Source of the DNA: an uncultured Ruminococcus sp.
GTDB taxonomy: Bacteria > Bacillota > Clostridia > Oscillospirales > Acutalibacteraceae
Length of the DNA: 9,484 bases
Assembly (NCBI GenBank): GCA_946414115.1
Contig: CAMKNF010000072.1
Span: 1-9,484, forward strand
Direction: 5' to 3'
Position 1 is the first letter of the stretch, and every line of letters starts with the position of its first letter. The notes below the pieces were generated by a model. That model saw nothing but the letters and a program-made list of their open reading frames with translations, was not told the origin of the DNA and searched no databases. Below are positions 1-6,272 of the stretch, piece by piece. The translations under genes and the position numbers were made by a program.

Positions 1-44
1 CACCGAGATCTACACTCTTTCCCTACACGACGCTCTTCCGATCT
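1..44. other. Illumina P5/TruSeq adapter (contaminant, not genomic)
   Basis: These 44 bases equal the last 44 of the 58-base Illumina P5/universal adapter as I recall it: the end of the flow-cell P5 part (CACCGAGATCTACAC) followed by the full 29-base read-1 primer part ending CTCTTCCGATCT. The genomic sequence begins at base 45. It is a sequencing or assembly artefact at a contig end. It supplies a false stop codon and false C-terminal residues to the minus-strand gene that runs into it. Confidence 0.97.
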
Positions 45-643
45 GTCTGAACAATTTCCACGCTCTTAGGTTGGATGTGCCCTTTATCTACATAGTATTC
101 ACTGCACAAAAGCTCGTAGTATTCATCGTTACCTACATTTTTCTTCGTCAAAAATTCTGTTATTTCATTGAATTGACTGTCTGTCATAGAGCTTTTAAAG
201 CGTTCATATTCAATACAACCGGTACCGCTTTCATAGTCAATTATTTCAACGATTTCTTCTGATGTATTCTCATCAACTGTTTTTCCTTCTCTTTTACCCT
301 GAAACTCAACCGATACAGCATTTTCTGTTTGGCATAATACTGTACCGTTCTCGTTGTTTGTAATTATAATCTGTTCATCGGCAGAAAAACCGCTTTCGAG
401 CTCTTTGAATTCAGACGTGTATTTTTTGTTCAGAAGATAATAACCCCAGTTTCTGTTTGTATAATTCTGCATATTTATTGTAGCCTGATGAAAAGAGGAA
501 GCAGAATTGCTTGTAAGTAAATCAAGCTCTGAATAATATGTTGTTACTGCAAAGACAGCATACACTATTATGCTTAACACAAGCATTGACGCCGCTATGC
601 TGATAAACAGCCTGCGTTTTTGTTTAGAAAGTTTCTTTTTCAT
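45..643 (-). CDS. Membrane sensor, probable histidine kinase, 5' part only (truncated by contig end)
   Basis: About 200 N-terminal residues are genuine. The frame then enters the adapter, which adds DRKSVV and a false stop. Visible parts are a basic N-terminus (MKKKLSKQKRR), one hydrophobic membrane segment at about residues 11-33, and a hydrophilic extracytoplasmic region from about 35 to the break, presumably the sensor domain. No second membrane segment, HAMP, His-box or ATPase domain is present, because they would lie beyond the break. The kinase call therefore rests on context: the ATG overlaps the stop of the upstream OmpR-type response regulator by one base (TGATG), the usual arrangement of a regulator-kinase pair. 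I do not recognise the sensor domain fold. Another membrane signalling protein is possible but less likely. Confidence 0.6.
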
Positions 644-1320
644 CAGTTTTCACCTATCCTGTAGCCACGCTTAACAACCGTTTTAATCATCTTTGAGTTA
701 TCTCCGAGTGCCTTACGGAGATTTTTTATGTGAGTATCAAGCGCACGTTCGTCAACCTCGCTGTCGTAACCCCAAGCTGCTTTTATAAGAGATTCCCTTG
801 AAACTACACAGCCTTTGTTCTCAAGCAAAGCTTTAAGAATGGAATATTCCTTTGCAGGCAGATTAATTTCTCTTTCATCTGAAACTACAATACCGTTATT
901 CGGATTTAGCGAAAGCGTTCCCGATTTCAACAGGGGGGAACGAACAAGTCCTTTTGAACGTTTTATAAGCGCATTTACCTTGTTATAAAACACAGGCAGG
1001 GAAAAGGGTTTTACAATGTAATCGTCACAGCCGAGTGCATAGCCTGTTAAAATATCCTCCTGTGCACATCTTGCTGTTATGAACATAATCGGCACATCAC
1101 TGAAACGCCTTACCTCTTTACAGATTTCAAAGCCGTCAAGCTGTGGGAGCATAATATCAAGCAGAAGTAAATCATAAGTGATTTCGTAAGCCATATCTGC
1201 ACCTTTTTTACCGTTATCGGCAACATCAATTATAATTTTGTTTGAGCTTTTCTCTGTGAAATAATCACACAGCATTTCGCTTATGTTCTTATCGTCCTCA
1301 ACAAGAAGTATCTTGTACAT
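643..1320 (-). CDS. OmpR/PhoB-family response regulator
   Basis: A 225-aa two-domain DNA-binding response regulator. The receiver domain (about 1-120) carries the acidic pair D9-D10 (ILLVEDD), the phospho-acceptor D55 (LLLLDIMLPQLDG), T82 (ITAR) and K104 (YIVKPF), so all phosphorylation residues are intact. The C-terminal winged helix (about 130-225) has the recognition-helix region ERALDTHIKNLRKALG and the wing TVVKRGYRI, as in OmpR/PhoB proteins. I start it at the ATG at 1320 because GAGGTG (1332-1327) is correctly spaced; the adjacent ATG at 1323 is a close alternative. The longer frame from 1344 has no ribosome binding site and would overlap the proposed -10 box. It precedes the sensor gene with a one-base overlap. 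It probably binds the paired CTACAGA repeats in the divergent region and so regulates both itself and the transporter operon (inference). Confidence 0.95.
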   Translation of the reverse strand: MYKILLVEDDKNISEMLCDYFTEKSSNKIIIDVADNGKKGADMAYEITYDLLLLDIMLPQLDGFEICKEVRRFSDVPIMFITARCAQEDILTGYALGCDDYIVKPFSLPVFYNKVNALIKRSKGLVRSPLLKSGTLSLNPNNGIVVSDEREINLPAKEYSILKALLENKGCVVSRESLIKAAWGYDSEVDERALDTHIKNLRKALGDNSKMIKTVVKRGYRIGEN

Positions 1321-1339
1321 CATTTTCACCTCTGTTGTT

Positions 1340-1372
1340 ATCATATCGGGTTCGTCTGTACTTTATCTGTAG
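1340..1372 (-). promoter_or_regulatory. Left operator/-10 module driving the two-component operon
   Basis: Read on the minus strand: CTACAGA (1372-1366), TAAA, GTACAGA (1361-1355), nine bases, then TATGAT (1345-1340) as a -10. Two 7-base half-sites at an 11-base period is the architecture OmpR/PhoB-family regulators bind (compare the E. coli Pho box, 7+4+7, replacing the -35). Transcription would start near 1333, just in front of the ribosome binding site. It is a mirror image of the module at 1414-1446. Confidence 0.7.
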
Positions 1373-1382
1373 TTACAATGAT

Positions 1383-1411
1383 ATTCTACATTAAATAAAA
1401 AATTTTTGCAA
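1383..1411 (-). promoter_or_regulatory. Candidate housekeeping sigma promoter for the two-component operon
   Basis: On the minus strand, TTGCAA (1411-1406) is followed after exactly 17 bases by TAGAAT (1388-1383), giving a start near 1376. It lies between the two operator modules. It could provide basal expression of the regulator, with the right operator just upstream of its -35 and the left operator just downstream of its start. TTGCAA is a palindrome, but no matching -10 exists on the plus strand at this spacing. Confidence 0.5.
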
Positions 1412-1413
1412 TT

Positions 1414-1446
1414 CTACAGATAAACTACAGACGGGCGTTCTATTAT
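1414..1446 (+). promoter_or_regulatory. Right operator/-10 module driving the transporter operon
   Basis: Plus strand: CTACAGA (1414-1420), TAAA, CTACAGA (1425-1431), nine bases, then TATTAT (1441-1446) as a -10. No recognisable -35 hexamer is present at the expected place; the repeat occupies it. This is what is seen at promoters activated by PhoB-like regulators. Transcription would start near 1452, leaving a leader of only about ten bases before the ATG at 1463. Confidence 0.7.
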
Positions 1447-1462
1447 TTATTCGGTGATAGAT

Positions 1463-2866
1463 ATGAAAAAGCTTTTCTCTTTGTTATTAAGCGTAATAGT
1501 TTTATTATTTACAGCATGCTCAAACTCCGAAAATAATACTGAACAAAGCGGTTCAGAAACCGAAGGCAATCTGCCGACCTATTATTATTCGGCAGAGGGT
1601 AGCGGAATGATGTTCGATATAATTGATAGATACAATAAATACTGTAAGAGAAACGGAGGGTACGAAAATCAGATTGAGCTTGTAAAGTTTGAGAGTGACA
1701 AGATTATGTACGATAAATTGTCAACCGAAATTATGGCCGGCGGAGGACCGGATATTTTCAGTCTTGACCTGCTTTTGCCTTTCGAAAAGCTTATTGATAA
1801 CGGCTCGTTAGCCGATATTAACGAGCTGATAGAAAATGATACTGACGAAGATAAAATAAATCTGGATGAATACAATAAGACAATTATGGACGCAGGCGTG
1901 TTTGACGGCAAGCGTTACATTGTTCCGATGCTATACAACTTTGATATTATGATTACAAGCGAAAATATACTTGATACATTCAGTGTTGAGTATAAGCAGG
2001 GTGATTCGCTTACTTACAGTACCTTTGCAGAAAAGTTCAAGAATTATTTTGCTAATCCTGATGGTTTCAGCTTTCTGACTTCGGATGATTCAAGACACGG
2101 AAGAAAATCTGTATTCTACAAATTTTTAAATGATTACGTGGATTTTGAGAACAAAACAACAGATTTTGATACCGACGAATTCAGAAACAGCCTTGATGTT
2201 ATGAGCGAAATTTACAGGAACTCAACGGAAGAAAACTATATTATATTGGATAATGATAATAAAGACGTTGAATGGGGAGAGAGTAAAAATTTGATGTTTG
2301 ACGCATCTTTTTCCGATGCTGCTTCACCGAGAGTAATTGAACGCTTATATAGATGCAATTTTGTCGGGCATATTGAAAAGCCTGTCATTTTTAACGGACT
2401 GTCAAGAACGAAAAATTCAGGTAAAGCGTATATGCAATGTGCAGTTGCAATAAACAATAATTCAAAACATAAAGGAACAGCCTTTAAATTTGTTAAATAT
2501 TTGCTGTCGGAGCGAACGCAGGAATATTATACGGGCATTTTATCCGGCTCTGATTATGTGGGTGATACTTCTGCAATACCGGTACGCAATGAAGCCTTTG
2601 AACTGAATAAAAAATTAGGGCTCAATGAATGCGATGATTACGGCAATACGATAAAAGTCCACGAAGAATACAGCGACTTTACAAAGGTTTATATTAATAT
2701 GCTTAAAAATATTAATAAGGTATCAATTTATCCGAATGGGAATTTTTCATACTACGATTTAAACGTGTTGAAAAGCTCAGTTGACGATTATCTTGACGGG
2801 AAAATTTCAAAAGAAAAATTTATCCGACAGCTTACATCTTCTACGGAAATCTATTTAAAGGAGTAA
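1463..2866 (+). CDS. ABC-transporter solute-binding lipoprotein, family 1 (first of two paralogues)
   Basis: A 467-aa lipoprotein expected to sit on the outer face of the membrane and hand a solute, by family most likely a sugar or oligosaccharide, to the permeases encoded downstream. The signal peptide MKKLFSLLLSVIVLLFTAC ends in a lipobox with Cys19 as the lipidation site. The family 1 binding-protein signature EIMAGGGPDIFSLD lies at about residues 89-102, followed by LADINELIE and a GKRYIVP segment. The start chosen is the ATG at 1463 with GGTGA at 1453-1457. An in-frame GTG at 1454 would only add three residues and would consume the ribosome binding site. It is first in a six-gene operon and is clearly homologous to the next gene. 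Substrate cannot be deduced. Regulation is probably by the adjacent response regulator through the CTACAGA repeats. Confidence 0.9.
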   Translation: MKKLFSLLLSVIVLLFTACSNSENNTEQSGSETEGNLPTYYYSAEGSGMMFDIIDRYNKYCKRNGGYENQIELVKFESDKIMYDKLSTEIMAGGGPDIFSLDLLLPFEKLIDNGSLADINELIENDTDEDKINLDEYNKTIMDAGVFDGKRYIVPMLYNFDIMITSENILDTFSVEYKQGDSLTYSTFAEKFKNYFANPDGFSFLTSDDSRHGRKSVFYKFLNDYVDFENKTTDFDTDEFRNSLDVMSEIYRNSTEENYIILDNDNKDVEWGESKNLMFDASFSDAASPRVIERLYRCNFVGHIEKPVIFNGLSRTKNSGKAYMQCAVAINNNSKHKGTAFKFVKYLLSERTQEYYTGILSGSDYVGDTSAIPVRNEAFELNKKLGLNECDDYGNTIKVHEEYSDFTKVYINMLKNINKVSIYPNGNFSYYDLNVLKSSVDDYLDGKISKEKFIRQLTSSTEIYLKE

Positions 2867-2872
2867 TGAAAT

Positions 2873-4168
2873 ATGAACAAAAGAATAATTAGTGTGATGC
2901 TTTGTATGCTAATACTGACAGGTTTTACAGCCTGCGGCAACTCTGCAACTGAAGATTCGGGGAGTAAAATTACATTTTATACTATTAAAAACTGGTATTC
3001 AATTACGGAAGGCAGCAGTATATGGGATTATAACAAGCATTGTACAGATTCGGACAAAATTATAGAAATAGTTGAATTTGAAACTGCCGAGGAACTGAAA
3101 AATAAGTTGAGTACCGAACTTATGAGCGGCGGCGGTCCTGATTTAATATCTGCCGATTGTCTTTCTGCGGCAGGAATTTCCTATGAGAAGCTTATTGAAC
3201 AAGGGTGCTTTGCTGACATAAACGAAATAATTGAAGCCGATACTTCTCAAGATAAAATAAATCTTTCAGATTACAACGAAAATGCACTGCAAAGCGGAGT
3301 TATTAACGGAAATAGATATTATATTCCCTTTTATTTTATGCCTAATTTTTACGTAGCTTCACAGCAGGATTTAGAAAAACATATAAGTGCTGATACAAAA
3401 TCTTTGTCATACAATGACCTTATTAAAATCAACGATAAAATTAACGAAGAGAAAAGCGACAAAGTTATTACATTAAATGCAGACGGTTATCTTTGGTCTT
3501 ATGTTTATGATAATGTTGATTTTCTTAACAAAACTTACAGCTTTGACGTAGAATTTTCTAAAACAGCGGAAAAGCTCAAAGAATTGAAGAGTTCAGGTAA
3601 TGAAATAAAAGAGGAAATCTTTAATGAATTTGTTATTTCACCTTATCAGATATATGAGTACTGTGCAGAAATTGAGAAAAAAGAAGAAACTGCAAGGGTA
3701 ATAGGAAAGCCGTCAATTAATACCGAAGTATTGAGTGCCCAAGCGTGCGATATATATTTTATAAATAAAAACTCCAAGAAAAAACAAGAGATAATGGAAT
3801 TTATAAAATTTGCATTGTCTGAAAAAGAACAAAATAACGTTACGGGTGCAGAAATAGAAAAATATGATAACACTACGTCATATTACAACGGTTCATATTT
3901 TCCTATAAATAAGAAATCATACAAAACACTTATGAACAATGCTAAAGAAATTAAATACCTTGATGATACTGCAAAAATAAGTAACAAAAGTTCAGAACAG
4001 CTTGAAAATATGCTTTCACAAATTTCAGATTATCAGTTCCCACAAAGCACAAATTATATGACAGAAGTAGGAAGCGAGTTAATTAATGACTATGTCAACG
4101 GAAAAATAAGCACGCAGAAATTCACAGATAGCTTGAAATCAAAGACAAAAATATATATGGAAGAATGA
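2873..4168 (+). CDS. ABC-transporter solute-binding lipoprotein, family 1 (second paralogue)
   Basis: A 431-aa lipoprotein with signal peptide and lipobox LTGFTAC, lipidated Cys21. It shares with its upstream neighbour the block KLSTE-(I/L)-M-(A/S)-GGGPD (GGGPD at residues 86-90), then ADINE(L/I)IE, DKINL..YN, and a C-terminal DYxxGKISxxKF segment followed by IY(L/M)xE. The pair therefore arose by tandem duplication and has since diverged strongly. AAAGGAG (2857-2863), overlapping the end of the previous gene, is its ribosome binding site, nine bases before the ATG. Two binding proteins feeding one permease pair could widen substrate range, or one may be a receptor for the neighbouring sensor (inference). 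It is more AT-rich and Lys/Asn/Ile-rich than the first copy. The ligand is unknown. Confidence 0.88.
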   Translation: MNKRIISVMLCMLILTGFTACGNSATEDSGSKITFYTIKNWYSITEGSSIWDYNKHCTDSDKIIEIVEFETAEELKNKLSTELMSGGGPDLISADCLSAAGISYEKLIEQGCFADINEIIEADTSQDKINLSDYNENALQSGVINGNRYYIPFYFMPNFYVASQQDLEKHISADTKSLSYNDLIKINDKINEEKSDKVITLNADGYLWSYVYDNVDFLNKTYSFDVEFSKTAEKLKELKSSGNEIKEEIFNEFVISPYQIYEYCAEIEKKEETARVIGKPSINTEVLSAQACDIYFINKNSKKKQEIMEFIKFALSEKEQNNVTGAEIEKYDNTTSYYNGSYFPINKKSYKTLMNNAKEIKYLDDTAKISNKSSEQLENMLSQISDYQFPQSTNYMTEVGSELINDYVNGKISTQKFTDSLKSKTKIYMEE

Positions 4169-4172
4169 TATT

Positions 4173-5024
4173 ATGACAAGAAAAAGAAAAGATTATTTTA
4201 CTGCATTTCTATTTATTCTGCCGTCGCTTATCGGTATAGCGATTTTCTATATTGTACCGTACATAATTTGTTTTATAAAAAGTCTGTATATAGGACAAAA
4301 TTTTGTAGGACTGACAAACTACATTCAGCTTTTCAGCAACAATACTTTTCTGCTTGCTCTGAAAAACACAGCTGTATTTACGGTTATTGCAATACCTCTT
4401 CTTATGGTAATTTCATTTTTGCTTGCGCTTTTTCTTAATTCTTTTGAGAAAATCTCGTCATTTTTCAGTAGTTCGTTTCTGATTCCTGTTGTTGTACCTA
4501 TTGCATCGCTGATTTGTGTATGGCAGGTTGTTTTTGACGACTACGGAGCTGTTAACGGACTTTTAAATACATTGGAGTTTTATACTGTGGAATTTTTCAG
4601 CTCTGAATTTTCAATGGTGATGATAATTTTTATATACGTCTGGAAATACTGCGGATTCTGCGTTATTTTGTTTACCGCAGGACTTGCTAATGTTCCGAAA
4701 TCTCTGTACGAAAGCGCAAGGCTTGACGGTGCAAATTCGTTTCAGCTTGTGACCAAGGTGACAATACCGATGATTACGCCAACGGTTTTCTTTGTTTTTC
4801 TTATGGAAATCATATATTCATTTAAAATTTTCCGTGAGGTATTTGCTTTGTTCGGCGACTATCCTAACGAAAACGTCTATTTCTTGCAGAATTTTATAAA
4901 TAACAATTACTATAATCTAAATTATCCGAGATTATCCTCTGCTTCAATAATTTTGTCTTTGTTTATAATAATTGTTCTGCTTGTATTCTTTATATTTGAA
5001 CGCAAACACAGCGTTTCAGAATAG
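4173..5024 (+). CDS. CUT1-type ABC permease, MalF-like
   Basis: A 283-aa integral membrane protein with about six hydrophobic segments (about 12-34, 62-88, 97-120, 142-164, 200-226, 254-277). The cytoplasmic EAA loop that docks the ATPase reads LYESARLDGANSFQ at about residues 178-191, ending IPMITP, with the conserved Gly186. The start LFILPSLIGIAIFYIVPY is typical of MalF/UgpA-type sugar permeases. It begins four bases after the second binding protein, using GGAAG inside that gene's end as a weak ribosome binding site. It should form a heterodimer with the next gene product. No ABC ATPase is encoded in the window, so an ATPase from elsewhere (a shared MsmK/UgpC type) would be needed. Substrate is not determinable. 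Confidence 0.93.
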   Translation: MTRKRKDYFTAFLFILPSLIGIAIFYIVPYIICFIKSLYIGQNFVGLTNYIQLFSNNTFLLALKNTAVFTVIAIPLLMVISFLLALFLNSFEKISSFFSSSFLIPVVVPIASLICVWQVVFDDYGAVNGLLNTLEFYTVEFFSSEFSMVMIIFIYVWKYCGFCVILFTAGLANVPKSLYESARLDGANSFQLVTKVTIPMITPTVFFVFLMEIIYSFKIFREVFALFGDYPNENVYFLQNFINNNYYNLNYPRLSSASIILSLFIIIVLLVFFIFERKHSVSE

Positions 5025-5034
5025 TGAGGCAAGT

Positions 5035-5859
5035 ATGAAAAAGATTATAAAATACATATTTTTGTTGCTTATAACAGCAATATTTCTGTTTCCTGTTGTG
5101 TTTATGATTGCCTGCTCTTTTATGTCAAGCTCACAGATAAGCGAAATGCTCGACTTTGCAAACGGTGAATACAAAAATTTAAATATGATTCCCGAGATGT
5201 TCTCGCTTGAGCAGTTCTATCAGGTGTTTTTCAGAAGACCTGAATATCTGCTGAAATTCTGGAACTCGGTAATCGTAACTTTCCCTACGGTAATCGGTCA
5301 GGTCGTTGTGTCGTCACTTGCGGCATTTGCCTTTGCAAAGCTGAAATTCCCGTTTCGTGACAAGTTGTTTTTTGCTTATATTGTTCTGTTGATTCTGCCT
5401 TTGCAGGTAACTCTTGTGCCAAACTACATTATTCTTGATAATATGGATTTGTTGAACAACTTCCTTGCAATAATACTGCCGGGAACATTCTCTGCTTTCG
5501 GAATTTGTCTTTTACGACAGAGCATTAAATATATTCCCGACTCCTCAATAGAGGCGGCAAGAATTGACGGAGCGTCATATTTTAAAATTTTTACAAGAAT
5601 TATTCTTCCGCAAATAAAGAGCGGACTGGTAACGCTGACATTGCTTTGCTTTATTGACAACTGGAATGTTGTTGAACAGCCTTTAATTTATTTTGACAAC
5701 AGCACAATGTATCCGCTTTCGATTATGATGTCCGAAATTGGAAATTCAGACTACGGTATAATTTTCGCCTGCGGCGTAATGTTTATGATTCCGGCACTTA
5801 TTATTTATTTTTACGGTCACAGAGATATTGACTTGTCATTCTCGGATTCTGAAAAGTGA
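5035..5859 (+). CDS. CUT1-type ABC permease, MalG-like
   Basis: A 274-aa membrane protein with the MalG/UgpE layout: an N-terminal segment (KKIIKYIFLLLITAIFLFPV), an extracytoplasmic stretch (about 30-75), and four to five further membrane segments. The EAA loop is canonical, EAARIDGASYFKIF at residues 173-186 followed by IILPQIKSG. I start it at the ATG at 5035, preceded by GTGAGG (5024-5029). A longer frame from 4972 only reads back through the end of the MalF-like gene and is not credible. It is the second half of the translocation pore, partner of the preceding gene. The tail is short after the last membrane segment (GHRDIDLSFSDSEK), as is usual. Nothing is unusual apart from the missing ATPase gene nearby. 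Confidence 0.94.
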   Translation: MKKIIKYIFLLLITAIFLFPVVFMIACSFMSSSQISEMLDFANGEYKNLNMIPEMFSLEQFYQVFFRRPEYLLKFWNSVIVTFPTVIGQVVVSSLAAFAFAKLKFPFRDKLFFAYIVLLILPLQVTLVPNYIILDNMDLLNNFLAIILPGTFSAFGICLLRQSIKYIPDSSIEAARIDGASYFKIFTRIILPQIKSGLVTLTLLCFIDNWNVVEQPLIYFDNSTMYPLSIMMSEIGNSDYGIIFACGVMFMIPALIIYFYGHRDIDLSFSDSEK

Positions 5860-5867
5860 GGCTTTGT

Positions 5868-6272
5868 ATGAAACAGGATAAATTCAAAAGAATAGTCATA
5901 AAGTTCGGAATAGTATTTTTTATTGTAATGCTATTTCTAACGTATTTTTCAAAGACAATTGATAATCTGCTTTTGCCAAAGGTTAAGATTTCGGACGTAA
6001 TGACGGGGAGTCTTTCCGAATATCCTGACACTATGCACACGCATTACCTTTTGCCGCTCTCATCAGTTATATCATCAGAAGAAGTGTATGTAATAAATAC
6101 CCTTGAAAACGGTGATATAACAGTAAGCAGTGTATCGGTAAATATCTGCGGCAGCGATGATTTATATTATGAAGTTACGTCAGATTTTCTTTTTTCGGAT
6201 ATGCAGGTGGTGTATATGACTTCAAAAGAAATTTCTGACGGTGACAGAGTGTATATCGAGGAGGGGGAGTGA
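5868..6272 (+). CDS. Miniature membrane-fusion (HlyD/MacA-like) adaptor lacking its central domains
   Basis: A 134-aa protein with a basic start and one membrane segment (about 9-28). It then has FSKTIDNLLLPKVKISDVMTGSL (27-49, split: FSKTIDNLLLPKV then KISDVMTGSL), resembling the N-terminus of clostridial membrane-fusion proteins. This is followed almost at once by a segment like the end of such proteins: LPLSSV (62-67), EEVYVINTLENG, VSVNI, and a terminal EISDGDRVYIEE (121-132). Family members are usually about 400 or more residues; the coiled-coil hairpin, lipoyl and beta-barrel domains that should lie between are absent. I see no frameshift, and the ATG at 5868 has GTGAGG six bases upstream. 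The stop overlaps the next ATG (TGATG), so it is translationally coupled to the MacB-like gene, as expected for a MacA/MacB-type partner. Family assignment is by pattern memory. Alternatively it is a small unrelated anchored protein. Confidence 0.55.
   Translation: MKQDKFKRIVIKFGIVFFIVMLFLTYFSKTIDNLLLPKVKISDVMTGSLSEYPDTMHTHYLLPLSSVISSEEVYVINTLENGDITVSSVSVNICGSDDLYYEVTSDFLFSDMQVVYMTSKEISDGDRVYIEEGE

Noticed and set aside
71..262. 63-codon plus-strand open frame opposite the sensor gene
   Set aside because: No ribosome binding site, sits wholly antisense to the better-supported minus-strand coding frame, and resembles no family.
1321..1344. Longer response-regulator start at 1344
   Set aside because: No ribosome binding site, would overlap the proposed -10, and receiver domains begin at MYKILLVEDD.
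1340..1446. The inverted repeat as an insertion-sequence end or a transcription terminator
   Set aside because: The arms are internally built of regularly spaced direct half-sites, lie exactly in a divergent promoter region with -10 boxes at equal distances, and have no T-run; operators explain them better.
4972..5034. N-terminal extension of the MalG-like permease
   Set aside because: The extra 21 residues come from reading the end of the MalF-like gene out of frame; GTGAGG and ATG at 5035 give the proper start.
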